Positions 17,797-26,851 of a stretch of 64,000 bases of DNA are shown here, piece after piece. The DNA is from GMQP-bins7 sp963776565. Lineage in GTDB: Bacteria; Actinomycetota; Thermoleophilia; Gaiellales; Gaiellaceae. Below the pieces are notes generated by a model. That model was given only the letters and a program-made list of their open reading frames with translations, did no database searches and was not told the DNA's origin. Position numbers and translations under genes: made by a program. Within the stretch, counting starts at the first letter, position 1. Every line of letters begins with the position of its first letter. The stretch spans positions 580,731 through 644,730 of the forward strand of contig CAVZNF010000015.1 of NCBI GenBank assembly GCA_963776565.1, read 5' to 3'.

Positions 17797-18190
17797 ATCC
17801 GGAGCTGCCGAAGGCCGCGCGGCGCGCGATGTCTTCGTCGTCGACCATGTGGCCGTCGCGCTCCACGTAGCCGCCTTTGCCGCCTACGACGAGGATGACC
17901 AGGTCATCCGTCTCGCTCGCGTTGGAGACTCTGCGCGGGGTCGTCGAGTCGACGTGGAAGAGCCCGCCCGCGCCGAGGATCCGCTCCTCGTCCTCGACCG
18001 TCACTCGCGCCTCGCCCGAATGGACGAAATAGAGCTCGTCCTGCGTGTCGTGGTAGTGGTAGAAGCCCTCGTAGCCCGGCGGATACACGGTGGCGTTGAC
18101 GCCGAACGCCGTCACGCCGAGCGGCTTGCGGATCTTGCGAAAGCCGTAGCCCTCGCCGAGCTCGTCGAGCGATCCGAATGCGTGTCCCAT
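17786..18190 (-). CDS. Cupin-domain protein
   Basis: 134 residues from ATG 18190; the longer upstream frame overlaps the neighbouring epimerase. The conserved cupin motif 1 is GFYHYHDTQDELYFVHSGEA (about 42-61), with His-x-His and Glu as metal ligands. Motif 2 is around GGLFHVDSTTPRRVSN. Single-domain cupins in such loci can be sugar isomerases or sensors of small ligands; nothing decides the role here. It is last in a minus-strand run ligase - methyltransferase - epimerase - cupin. Confidence 0.75.
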   Translation of the reverse strand: MGHAFGSLDELGEGYGFRKIRKPLGVTAFGVNATVYPPGYEGFYHYHDTQDELYFVHSGEARVTVEDEERILGAGGLFHVDSTTPRRVSNASETDDLVILVVGGKGGYVERDGHMVDDEDIARRAAFGSSGSTA

Positions 18191-18192
18191 CG

Positions 18193-19122
18193 TCAGTCCT
18201 TTCCGAGGAGGTAGTCGGCGGTGCGGCGCAGCCCTTCTTCGAGTCCGACCTGCGGCTCGAATCCGAGTAGGTGCTTCGCCTCGCTCACATTTGCCCACGA
18301 GTTCCGCAGGTCGCCGGGGCGGGGCGGCAGATAGCGGCACTCGACCGGCTTCCCGAGAAGGCGGCCGATGGTCTCGGCGAGTTCGTTCACGCTCGTCGGA
18401 GCTCCGCCGGAGATGTTGACGATTCGCCCGCTCGCTCCGGCTGCGTCCGCTGCGAGCAAGTTCGCCGCGACGACGTTGTCGACGTAGGTGAAGTCGCGCG
18501 ACTGCTCGCCGTCGTCGAAGATCGTCACCGGCTCTCCGGCGGCGATCGCCGTGATGAACAGCGGGACGACTGCCGCGTACTGCGACGTGGGGTCCTGGCG
18601 AGGACCGAAGACGTTGAAGTAGCGGAGTACGACCGTCTCGAATGAGTGGTACACGCGACTGAAACTGACGCAGTAGCGCTCGGCCGCGAGCTTCGCGACG
18701 CCGTACGGCGAGATTGGGTCGGGCGCCATGGTCTCGCGCAACGGAAGCTCCGACTGATTGCCGTAGATGGACGATGATGACGCGAATACGACGCGTCGCA
18801 CACCCTCGTCGCGGGCCGCGAGCTGGACGTTGAGCGTGCCTTCGACGTTGACGGCGCTCGAGGTCAGCGGATCCTGAACCGAGCGCGGAACGGACCCGAG
18901 AGCGCCAAGGTGGAACACGACCTCCATCCCGCGCACGGCGTTGTGGACACGCTCGTAGCTTCGGAGCTCTCCCTCGACGACCTCGACGTCGACCCCGTCG
19001 AGATTCCGCCTGCTCCCGGTGGAGAAGTTGTCGAGCACGCGTACGTCGTCGCCGCGCTCGAGCAGTGCGCGCACCAGGTTGGAGCCGATGAAGCCGCCGC
19101 CCCCTGTGACGAGCGCTTTCAT
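18193..19122 (-). CDS. UDP-sugar 4-epimerase, WbpP/GalE-like SDR
   Basis: 309 residues, intact. Features are GGGGFIGSNLVRALLERG (7-24), LDNFSTGSRRNLDG, LGALGSVPRSVQDPL, FASSSSIYGN and YGVAKLAAERYC (catalytic YxxxK), then LRYFNVFGPRQDPTSQYAAV. The last motif is typical of UDP-GlcNAc(A) 4-epimerases such as WbpP/TviC. It likely provides UDP-GalNAc or its uronate. Its ATG overlaps the stop of the methyltransferase upstream, and the cupin gene starts 2 bp after its own stop. Confidence 0.85.
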   Translation of the reverse strand: MKALVTGGGGFIGSNLVRALLERGDDVRVLDNFSTGSRRNLDGVDVEVVEGELRSYERVHNAVRGMEVVFHLGALGSVPRSVQDPLTSSAVNVEGTLNVQLAARDEGVRRVVFASSSSIYGNQSELPLRETMAPDPISPYGVAKLAAERYCVSFSRVYHSFETVVLRYFNVFGPRQDPTSQYAAVVPLFITAIAAGEPVTIFDDGEQSRDFTYVDNVVAANLLAADAAGASGRIVNISGGAPTSVNELAETIGRLLGKPVECRYLPPRPGDLRNSWANVSEAKHLLGFEPQVGLEEGLRRTADYLLGKD

Positions 19123-19820
19123 CGCGGTGTCTCGGCGACGACGTGGAAGTTCGCGAACAGGCTGCCCGGGCCGGGCTCCCGTAGGCGCGCTGACCGTCCG
19201 TCGATACCCATGGCGACCGTGTTGATGCCGGCGACGAGCGGCCGCGCGGCCAGCCCGAGGCCGATGCGGCGGAATCCGAGGTCGAGATACATCGCGAAGA
19301 GCATTCCGAGGCAGGCCGTGGTGCCCGAGGCCGGCGTCACCCTAACCGACGCCCAGGTCCCGTTCTCGGCGAAGAGCTTCTCGAGCCCAGCGTGCGTCCA
19401 GCGCCAGTAGTCGGTCGGGGAGGGGTGGTACGGCATCACGCCATGCGTGGTGGCGAGCACGCGGCCACCCGGCGCCGTGACGCGGTTGAGCTCCGATACC
19501 GCCTTCAAGGGGTCGTCGCAGTGCTCGAGCACCTGGTTGCAGAGGACGACATCAAAGGTCGCGTCCTCGACGGGGAGATCCTCGACCGGCCCCTTCAGGT
19601 CCGCCTTCGGGTTGTCGACCGGATCCACGCCGACGTACGACGCCGCGTGCGGTGCGAAGAGCGGCTCGTAGGGCCGCGCGCCGCAACCGACGTCGAGGAC
19701 GCGATAGCGGCCGATCGTGCTGCGCGCATCGAGCGCCTGCTCGCGCAGCCACCGGACGAGTGGCTCGCGCACGGCGTAGGTCGGCATCGATCTCGGGGGA
19801 TCGAGTCGCGGGTCAGCCAC
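19119..19820 (-). CDS. Class I SAM-dependent methyltransferase
   Basis: The core has YRVLDVGCGARPYEPLFA (motif I), SYVGVDPVDNPKADL, FDVVLCNQVLEHCDDPLKAV and NRVTAPGGRVLATTHG, then DYWRWTHAGLEKLFAENG. I choose GTG 19820 (233 residues) because it would overlap the repaired stop of the upstream ligase; ATG 19787 (222 residues) is the alternative. The C-terminal third lacks clear TM helices. It is coupled to the ligase gene and the epimerase gene in one minus-strand operon, so it probably methylates or processes a glycan intermediate. Confidence 0.78.
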   Translation of the reverse strand: MADPRLDPPRSMPTYAVREPLVRWLREQALDARSTIGRYRVLDVGCGARPYEPLFAPHAASYVGVDPVDNPKADLKGPVEDLPVEDATFDVVLCNQVLEHCDDPLKAVSELNRVTAPGGRVLATTHGVMPYHPSPTDYWRWTHAGLEKLFAENGTWASVRVTPASGTTACLGMLFAMYLDLGFRRIGLGLAARPLVAGINTVAMGIDGRSARLREPGPGSLFANFHVVAETPR

Positions 19821-21213
19821 TGGCTTCCCTTCGCCGTCGCCGCACCTGCGGCCGCGAGGCCGAGGAGGAGACACGTCGCGGCCTGGAGCGGGATCCCGGC
19901 GACGATGCCGAGCGACGACCACTCGCCGGCCAGGGTGAGGAGAGCGCAGACGACGAGCAGGCCGGCGCCGACCGCCCACGGCGTAGGCGCGCGCGCAGCG
20001 GCACGCCAGGCGAGCGCGATCCCTGACGCTCCCACGAGGAGCAGCAAGACGAGGCCGACGAGCCCGGCGTCCGCGAGCATCTGGATGTAGAGGTTCTGGA
20101 CGCCCCACTCGCGACCTTCCGCCGGGAACGCGAGGTCGACGACGTCCGGGAAGCGCTTGCGCGCGTCGCCGACGTACGGCTCGAAGACGTCCGCACGCGA
20201 CGAGCGTTGCCAGCCGACGCCGACGACGGGATGGTCGGCGAAGATCCTCAGGCCGATGTAGGCGAGGACGGTGCGCTGCGAGTAGCTCTCCACTCCCTGC
20301 GCCGAGTCGTCGCCGCGAAGCCCGACGAAGCGGAGGAAGTCCTCGAGCGCCGCGCTCCGCACGAACGTGACCCCGACGACCGATTGCGACTACAAGCGCG
20401 GCGAGCGCGAGCGGTCTGCCTGCGCGACGGCCTGAATCGCCGCACGGCAGCGAGCCAGAGCCCGGCGGCGCCGATGGCGAATCCTCCCGCTGCCGCGACG
20501 GAGCCGGCCAGGACGAGGCCGAGAACGCCCGCGGCCGCGGCCAGGGCGAAGAGCCGCGCTGCCGGCGACGCGTCGCGTCGCGCGACGATGCCTCCCGCCG
20601 CGAGCTCGCGGCGAGCGCCGACGAGCGCGGCGAGGTCGTGGTGGCCGAGGAACGAGGGATACCTCCAGCCGGAGGTCGAGGCGGCGAAGATGTCGACCCC
20701 GAAGCAACTGCACGAGCGCGACGCCGACGTGGCCACGGCGCTCCAGAGGACGATCGCACCGACGCACGAGGTCGAGGTCGTGCGCGCGACGGACGAGCAG
20801 CGGGACGCAGACCGCGAGCAGCGCGTACTCGACGAGCTTCAGGTAGCTGACCAGGTGGTCGTCGAAGAGCGTCGTCGTCCAGAGCGACGCCGGACGGAAC
20901 GTCTGGAACGCCAGCCACGCGAGGAGCGCCGCGCCCGTGATCCAGAGCATCCGTGCCCGCGGCGAGCCGGGAGAGCGCCATCTCGAGCGCGGAGACGACC
21001 GCGGCGTCCGAGGACGACCACGACGGCGACGTCCGAGAGGCGGATGTCGACCGTCGTCGAGCCCATGCCGAGACCGACCTCGGGTTGAAAGCGCTCGTGC
21101 ATGAAGAGCAGCGGGATCGACGCGGCGAGCACCAGCGCGCCGACCGACTCGCGGTCGACGAGGCTCCGGAGCCCCGACGACACGCCCGTGTTGTCGAAGG
21201 CCTCGGTCGCCAC
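19813..21213 (-). CDS. O-antigen ligase/polymerase family membrane protein (several frameshifts)
   Basis: Starting at GTG 21213, hydrophobic segments follow in several frames: ESVGALVLAASIPLLFMHER, LWITGAALLAWLAFQTFR, LKLVEYALLAVCVPLLVRRA, AAGVLGLVLAGSVAAAGGFA, TVLAYIGLRIFADHPVVGVG (followed by WQRSS), LADAGLVGLVLLLLVGASGI and VGAGLLVVCALLTLAGEWSS. The segment around HPVVGVGW and NLYIQMLADAG is characteristic of the Wzy_C/O-antigen ligase loop (PF04932). Breaks lie near 20900, 20720, 20370 and 19840. About 466 residues. It would polymerise or ligate glycan chains on the outer face of the membrane. It is first in its operon. Confidence 0.7.
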
Positions 21214-21219
21214 CGGGCC

Positions 21220-21225
21220 ACTATA
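21220..21225 (-). promoter_or_regulatory. -10 hexamer TATAGT (minus strand), leaderless type
   Basis: TATAGT on the minus strand stands 6 nt before GTG 21213, the strongest -10 match in the window. Confidence 0.65.
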
Positions 21226-21265
21226 GGGACGGTCTCCGCGGGATCGGTCCGAGCGACGGCCTCCC

Positions 21266-21271
21266 TACACT
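21266..21271 (+). promoter_or_regulatory. -10 hexamer TACACT
   Basis: TACACT stands 9 nt before ATG 21281. It is divergent from the TATAGT promoter 40 bp away. Confidence 0.55.
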
Positions 21272-21280
21272 GACCCCCCG

Positions 21281-22573
21281 ATGTCCTCCCGGGTTCTCCG
21301 GCGCCGGTCGGCGACGGCTGCGTGGATCTACGCCGCCGTCGCGTGCGGCATCGCGGGGTCGATCGTCGCGGCGCGCGTCTTCGGGCTCGACGACTTCGGC
21401 GTGTTCATGACGGCACTCGTCGTCGTGGGGTTCTTCCAGACGCTTCTCGACCTCACCGTCGAGGAGTCGCTCACGAAGTACGGCTTCCGATACGTCACCG
21501 GCGAGGACTGGGGGCGTCTGCGTCGCCTCTTCCGGCAGGCGTTGCTGATCAAGGTCGTGGGAGGCGTCCTTGCGACGCTTCTCGTCGTCGCCCTTGCCCC
21601 CTTTGCCGACGAGATCTTCGGTGCCGACGGCCTGGAGCAGGCGCTTCTCGCGGCATCGCTCCTCCCGCTCGTCCAGTCGTCCGAGAACGTCGGGGCGACG
21701 GCACTGCTCCTCCACAGCCGCTACGACTTGCGGAGCGTGTACCAGGCGGGATCGGCCGTGCTCCGGCTTCTCGCGATCGTGATCGCCGCCCCCATGGGTG
21801 TGACCGAGGCGCTCGTCGCGATCGTCGTCGCACAGGCGATCTCGACGATCGTGATCTCGGCGGTCGGGACCGTGGCGCTGCGTCGGTTCCCGTCGGCGCC
21901 CGCGAAGGGGCTCGGCGAGGACGTGCGGGAGATCCGGACGTTCGTCGTCCAGTCGAGTCTCGCGACGGGCGTCATCTCGCTGCGCACGACGTTGATCCCG
22001 TTGATCCTCGGCGTCGTCTCGGGTACGACGCAGGTCGGTCTCTTCCGCATCGCAACCACGCCGCAGACTGGATTCGCGGCGGCGAGCTCGCCTGCGCGCC
22101 TCGTCCTGCTCACAGAGCAGACCCGCGACTGGGAGAAGGGGGCGCGGTCGAGCGTGCTGGCCGGGGTTCGCAGCTACTCGAAGTGGGCGGGAGCGATCAT
22201 GGTCGTGGCCGTACCGGTGTTCTTCGTGGCGATGCCGTGGCTCATCCGGGTCGTCTTCGGCTCAGAGTACGACGGCGCGGTCCACGCGGCACGGATCGTG
22301 CTCGTCGCTGCGGCGATTCACTTCGTCCTCGGTTGGACGAAGTCGCTGCCCGTGACGATCGGCCGGCCGCGACTGCGGATCGTGACCCATGGGCTCGAGA
22401 CGCTCGTGGCGATCCCGCTCGTGGCCGTGCTCGGGGCCGAGTGGGGCGCGACCGGCGCCGCGGTCGCCGTCCTGGCGTCGACGCTCGTCTTCGCCGGCGC
22501 CTGGCTCGTCGTGATCACGCGTCTCCGCGCCGAGGTGCACGCGGCGGCCGACGGGACGGCGCTCCAGTCGTGA
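21281..22573 (+). CDS. wzx: Oligosaccharide flippase, Wzx/PST family
   Basis: 430 residues, intact, with about 12 predicted hydrophobic helices (for example 13-33, 41-61, 83-108, 150-200, 300-325, 340-420). The opening AWIYAAVACGIAGSIVAARV followed by FGLDDFGVF is typical of polysaccharide biosynthesis proteins of the MOP exporter group. It would turn lipid-linked repeat units to the outer face for Wzy. It stands directly opposite the O-antigen ligase operon, which fits a Wzx/Wzy pair. The stop overlaps the next GTG. Confidence 0.88.
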   Translation: MSSRVLRRRSATAAWIYAAVACGIAGSIVAARVFGLDDFGVFMTALVVVGFFQTLLDLTVEESLTKYGFRYVTGEDWGRLRRLFRQALLIKVVGGVLATLLVVALAPFADEIFGADGLEQALLAASLLPLVQSSENVGATALLLHSRYDLRSVYQAGSAVLRLLAIVIAAPMGVTEALVAIVVAQAISTIVISAVGTVALRRFPSAPAKGLGEDVREIRTFVVQSSLATGVISLRTTLIPLILGVVSGTTQVGLFRIATTPQTGFAAASSPARLVLLTEQTRDWEKGARSSVLAGVRSYSKWAGAIMVVAVPVFFVAMPWLIRVVFGSEYDGAVHAARIVLVAAAIHFVLGWTKSLPVTIGRPRLRIVTHGLETLVAIPLVAVLGAEWGATGAAVAVLASTLVFAGAWLVVITRLRAEVHAAADGTALQS

Positions 22574-23696
22574 GAGTCGTCGTCGTCTCGGGAATCTGGC
22601 CGCCCGACCCCGGTGGGCCGGCCAGCCATGCGCCGGCGCTTGCGGACTTCCTCGCGAAGCGTGGACATGCAGTCGAGGTCGTGACGACGGCCGACGTAGC
22701 GCCGGAGGCGCGGTCGTATCCCGTCACGTGGGCGGCGCGTCGATCGCCGCTGCGCCATGTGCGGTCAGCGCTGCTCGTTCGCGCTGCCGCGCGCCGCGCC
22801 GACGTCGTCTACGCGACGAGCATGATCCGGCGAGCCGCCATCGGAGCCCGGCTCGCGCGGAGGCCGCTCGTCGTGAAGCTCGTGTCCGACGAGGTCTTCG
22901 AGCGCGCGACGCGCAGCGGCCGCTACGTCGGGACGCTCGACGAGTTCCAGCGTGTCGGAGGAGGCGGTCGGCTGCGCTTCCTCCGCGCGACGCGGAACGC
23001 GGCACTCGAAGAGAGCGCGACACGTCTTCTGCCCGAGCTCGTACCTCCGCGATGTCGCGCTGCGTTGGGGGCTCGACGCAGGGCGCGTGACGGTTCTGCC
23101 CAATCCCGCACCCGCGATCCCGGCGATGCCGACGCGCGACGAGCTTCGTGCCGAGCTCGGGCTCGACGGCGACGTCCTCGTGTTCGCCGGACGGCTCGGC
23201 CCGCAGAAGGCGGTCGGCGTCCTGCTCGACGCGCTCGTGCACGCGTCCGGTGTGTCGCTCGTGATCGCGGGCGACGGGCCAGAACGGTCTGCTCTCGAGC
23301 GGCGCGCGCTCGAGCTCGGCCTCGACGCGCGCGTGCGCTTTCTCGGCAGCGTCCCGCGCGAGACGGTGCTTCGTCTCTTCCGCGCCGCCGACGCCTCCGT
23401 GCTCCCGTCCGCCTGGGAGAACTTCCCGCACACGGTCGTCGAGGCGCTCGCCGTCGGCTGTCCCGTGATCGCGACCGCCGTCGGCGGCGTGCCGGAAGTG
23501 GTTCGCGACGGCGAGAACGGCCTGCTCGTCCCGCCCGGCGATGCCGCTGCTCTTGCCGACTGCGATCGAACGGTTCTTCGGAGATGCATCCTTGCGAGAG
23601 CGCCTGCGCGGCGCCGCTGCGCGATCCGTCGAGGGCTACTCGGAGGAGGCCGTCTTCACGGCGATCGAGGCGGAGCTCCGGAAGGCGGTCGCGTGA
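22570..23696 (+). CDS. Glycosyltransferase, GT4 (two frameshifts)
   Basis: GTG 22570 overlaps the flippase stop and gives VRVVVVSGIWPPDPGGPASH. Other motifs are RRPLVVKLVSDEVFERATRS, CPSSYLRDVALRWGLD, VFAGRLGPQKAVGVLLDALV, SAWENFPHTVVEALAVGCP (E-x7-E) and IATAVGGVPEVVRDGENGLL. The frame changes near 23025 and again near 23563, after which the expected tail AIERFFGDASLRERLRGAAA runs to TGA 23694-23696. About 375 residues. Breaks are single bases. The next GTG overlaps the stop. Confidence 0.78.
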
Positions 23697-24812
23697 AGAA
23701 AGCGGCTGCTCATGGTCGGGCGGTCGCGGTACTCGCTTCCGCTGTCTCCCTCGCTCGTCCCAGAAGTTCGACGCGCTCTCGGCCGAGCTCGACGTTCGAG
23801 TTCTCGCGAGCTCGGGTGGAGGGCACGGGCAGGACCCGCGTTTCCAGCTCGTGCGCCCGATCCGGCCACGGGCGCTCGACGGAGCGGCGTTCTACGCGCT
23901 TCTCCCGTTCCGCGTGGCACGTGAGCTGCGCTCGTTCAGGCCGGACGCCGTGCTCGCTCAGGGCGCGCAGGAGGCGGCGCTCTGCGTGCTCGGACGCACG
24001 CTCGCGCGCATCCCGACACGCGTGATCGCCGACATCCACGGCGACCCGGCGGCGCCCGCGCGGCTCTACGGGTCGTCGTGGCGCAGGGCGCTCGCGCCGC
24101 TCGCCGACGCGCTCGCCCGCCGTGGGCTGCGCAAGAGTGACGGCGTGCGGACGATCTCGGCGTATACGTCCGGGCTCGTGCGCGCCGCGGGTGTCGAGCC
24201 GACGGCCGAGTTCGCCGCGTTCATGGATCTCGAGCCGTTCGTCGAGCGCGAGCCCGTCCCGCTGCCCGAAGAGCCTGTCGCTCTGTTCGTCGGCGTCCTC
24301 GAGCGGTACAAGGCGGTCGACGTGCTGGCTGACGCCTGGCGCCTGCGCCGCCCCGCGCGTCCCGGACGCGAGGCTCGCACCTCGTCGGGCGCGGGACGCT
24401 CCGCGACGTGGCGGAGCGGCTCGTCGCCGATCTCCCGGCGCAGACGCGATGGACGGAGTCGTTGTCGACGCCGGAGGTCGCGCGGGCGCTCGACGACGCC
24501 ACCGTTCTCGTGCTCCCGTCGCGTTCGGAGGGTCTCGGGCGCGTCGTCGTCGAGGCGTTCTGCCGCGGACGCGGAGTGGTCGGAAGCCGCGTCGGCGGGA
24601 TCCCGGACATCGTGGAAGACGGGGAGACGGGCATCCTCGTCCAGCCCGGGGACGCGTCGGCTCTCGCCGACGCGCTCGTCCGCGTGCTCTCGGATCGTGC
24701 GCTCGCGGAGCGCCTTGGCGCAGCCGCCCACGCCGCTGTTCAGCCGTGGCTCGCGACGCCGGAGGAGTACGCCCGCCGCATCCGTGAGCTCGTGGACGAC
24801 GTCACCGGATAG
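23693..24812 (+). CDS. Glycosyltransferase, GT4 (three frameshifts)
   Basis: GTG 23693 overlaps the previous stop. With one extra A removed near 23699 it reads VKKRLLMVGRSRYSLPLSPS, and after a shift near 23765 KFDALSAELDVRVLASSGGG. Further motifs are FRPDAVLAQGAQEAAL, RVIADIHGDPAAPARLYGSS and EEPVALFVGVLERYKAVDVL. After a break near 24355 come VLVLPSRSEGLGRVVVEAF (E-x7-E) and GSRVGGIPDIVEDGETGILV. About 372 residues. The order of parts is that of a normal GT4 enzyme. It ends at TAG 24810-24812. Confidence 0.75.
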
Positions 24813-24818
24813 CCCACC

Positions 24819-24824
24819 TACACT
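24819..24824 (+). promoter_or_regulatory. -10 hexamer TACACT, leaderless type
   Basis: TACACT stands exactly 6 nt before ATG 24831, with no Shine-Dalgarno sequence. Confidence 0.6.
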
Positions 24825-24830
24825 CACGCG

Positions 24831-25724
24831 ATGCGTGCCGACCGAGCGAAGCAGCTCCTGAAGAACGGCGTCTATCGCGCGATCGGAGAGACGGTGACCG
24901 GCGCCGGCGGTCTCGACGGAGAGGCCGAGCGGACGCTCCGTGTCCTCATGTACCACAAGGTCAACGACCTTCAGCCGAACTCGACGACCGTGCCGACGGC
25001 GGTCTTCGCGGAGCAGATGGGGCTTCTCGACGGCCTCGGCTACACGCCGGTGTCGCTCGATCGGGTGCGCGATCACTACGTCGACGGCGCGCCACTTCCG
25101 GCCGGTGCCGTCCTCATCACCTTCGACGACGGCTACCGCGACAACCTCGAGAACGCGCTGCCGATCCTCCAGCGACACGGCTATCCAGCCGTGATCTTCG
25201 TCCCGATCGGTTTCCTCGACGGCGACCGCCCGCTGCCGCACGAGGAGGCGCTGCGTACGCTCGGCGTTCGCAACGCGACCGTCGGCTGGGACGAGCTCGA
25301 AGCGCTCGAGGCCGGTGGCATCCGCGTCGAGTCGCACGGAATCGGGCACCGGCCCGTGTCGGAGCTCGAGCCCGCCGAGGCGGCTCGCGAGATCGCGCTC
25401 TCGAAGCTGCGGCTCGAGCAACGGCTCGGGCGGCAGGTCGACGCCTATGCGTTCGTCAAGGGCTCGCTTGCCGACTACCGCCCCGAGCACGTGAGTCTCG
25501 TACAGCAAGCCGGCTACATGCTCGGGTTCACGTCCGTCTCGGGCGCCAACGGACCGTCGAGCGACCGCTACCGCCTGCGTCGCTACAACGTCGAGCCGTA
25601 TCCGCCACGGACGTTCGAGCTCGTCCTCTCCGGCGCCTGCGACCTCATCTCGGTGAAGGACACCGTGCCCGGGACATACGCTCGTCGTGCTTTCAACAAG
25701 GTGCTCGGCACGGCCACTCGATGA
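24831..25724 (+). CDS. Polysaccharide deacetylase (NodB-like)
   Basis: 297 residues, intact. The NodB core has LMYHKVND (about 40-47), VLITFDDGYRDNLENALPIL (about 98-117, catalytic base and metal Asp in TFDDGY), AVIFVPIGFLDG and VESHGIGHRPVSEL (about 166-179, the H-x3-H metal motif). No clear signal peptide is seen. It would remove acetyl groups from N-acetylated sugars. It is followed by a GNAT-type acyltransferase gene in ATGA overlap, so acetyl removal and re-acylation may be linked. Confidence 0.85.
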   Translation: MRADRAKQLLKNGVYRAIGETVTGAGGLDGEAERTLRVLMYHKVNDLQPNSTTVPTAVFAEQMGLLDGLGYTPVSLDRVRDHYVDGAPLPAGAVLITFDDGYRDNLENALPILQRHGYPAVIFVPIGFLDGDRPLPHEEALRTLGVRNATVGWDELEALEAGGIRVESHGIGHRPVSELEPAEAAREIALSKLRLEQRLGRQVDAYAFVKGSLADYRPEHVSLVQQAGYMLGFTSVSGANGPSSDRYRLRRYNVEPYPPRTFELVLSGACDLISVKDTVPGTYARRAFNKVLGTATR

Positions 25725-26737
25725 GCTTCGAGACCGTTCGCTACACGCCCGAGTGGCGGGCGTCGCTCGTTGCGCTGCTCGCCCGTGTCGGCACGACGCA
25801 GCTCTCCGATGAGGAGTTCACCTGGTGGTTCGACCGGAACCCCGGCGGCGAGGGGATCGTCTCGCTCGCCGTCGACCAGGGAGAGGTCGTGGGCGTCGCC
25901 GCGATGAGCTTCTTCAACACGCGACTCGAAGGCGTCGAGACGCGCCTCGCGATCCCGGTGAACGTGGCCACGGACTCGCGATATCGCGGGCAGGGTGTCT
26001 TCTCGACGATGCAGCAGCAGAACGAGGACGCTGCGGCCGCGTCCGGCTCGCCGCTCACCGTCACGTTCCCGAATGCGAACTCGTACCCGATCTTCATCCG
26101 CAGGCTGGGGTGGATCGACTTGCCGCGCCTGCGGCTGTGGGCCAAGCCGCTCCGCGTCGCGGGCGTCGTTCGCTACGCCTTCCGTCGCGAAGGTGAGCAG
26201 GGCGGGATGCGCGACCCCGACCCTGCGTCTAGGCCGTTCCACGGCCTCGATGTTCGCCCGATCGATCGCTTCGGAGCAGACATGGACGCGCTCGGCCTGC
26301 GTGCCGCCGAGAGCTACGGCAGCCACTTCTCGCGCGACGCCGAGTACTTCAACTGGCGCTACCTCGACTCGCCGCGCGACTACCGCTGCTTCGGCGCGTA
26401 CCGCGGCGGCGAACTCGCGGGCGTCGCGGTCGTCGGCCATACCTACAAGCACGGCGTCTCGGCGGGATTTCTCGCCGATCTCGTTGCAGCTACCGACGAC
26501 GGGGAGGCGATTCGCGCTCTCGTCTCTCGAGCCGTGGCCGAGGTCGAGGGAGGTGCGGACGCGCTCGTGCTGCTGCCTCCGCCCTCGTCGGCGCAGCGCC
26601 GCGCGCTTCTCCGGGCAGGCTTCGCGCCGACGAACAAGAAGCTCCGCTTCATCGGCAAGGCGCTTCACGACGGTGTCCGGATCGACGAGCGCGCCGACGC
26701 GTGGCACTTCACGCTCGGCGACTTCGACTTCTTCTAG
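25721..26737 (+). CDS. GNAT-family acyltransferase
   Basis: 338 residues from ATG 25721, overlapping the deacetylase stop. The first half holds a GNAT core: EEFTWWFDRNPGGEGIVSLA, VVGVAAMSFFNTRLEG and the acyl-CoA loop DSRYRGQGVFSTMQQQ (about 85-100). The second half has HFSRDAEYFNWRYLDSPRDY and GAYRGGELAGVAVVGHTY, suggesting a second GNAT-like fold as in FemX/Eis-type double-domain proteins. It probably acylates an amino sugar. The last gene before a repeated intergenic element; no U-tract terminator follows. Confidence 0.78.
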   Translation: MSFETVRYTPEWRASLVALLARVGTTQLSDEEFTWWFDRNPGGEGIVSLAVDQGEVVGVAAMSFFNTRLEGVETRLAIPVNVATDSRYRGQGVFSTMQQQNEDAAAASGSPLTVTFPNANSYPIFIRRLGWIDLPRLRLWAKPLRVAGVVRYAFRREGEQGGMRDPDPASRPFHGLDVRPIDRFGADMDALGLRAAESYGSHFSRDAEYFNWRYLDSPRDYRCFGAYRGGELAGVAVVGHTYKHGVSAGFLADLVAATDDGEAIRALVSRAVAEVEGGADALVLLPPPSSAQRRALLRAGFAPTNKKLRFIGKALHDGVRIDERADAWHFTLGDFDFF

Positions 26738-26747
26738 AAGGCGCAAG

Positions 26748-26816
26748 CCCGGAGATCCGCTAGCGCGGAGTCTCCGGGCGCGCGAAGATCCCTGAAGGCG
26801 GCTGCTTCGCGGCCGC
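26748..26816 (+). repeat. Two-part hairpin/core element, copy A
   Basis: The first part is a hairpin: CCCGGAGATCCGC (26748-26760), loop, GCGGAGTCTCCGGG (26765-26778). The second is a core of 24 bases identical to copy B (26779-26802, including GAAGATCCCTGAAGGCGGC), then 3 bases and TTCGCGGCCGC (26806-26816). CGCGAAG (26781-26787) can pair with CTTCGCG (26805-26811). The core starts 73 nt before the GTG of the next gene. The other copy is at 57546-57614. Confidence 0.85.
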
Positions 26817-26851
26817 ATCGCAGCTAGCCCCCATCGATCGTCTAGGAGTTC

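Noticed and set aside
26748..26778. Intrinsic terminator after the GNAT gene
   Set aside because: There is a strong stem but no T-run follows, and the matching copy at 57546 lies upstream of two divergently placed gene starts, where a terminator makes no sense.
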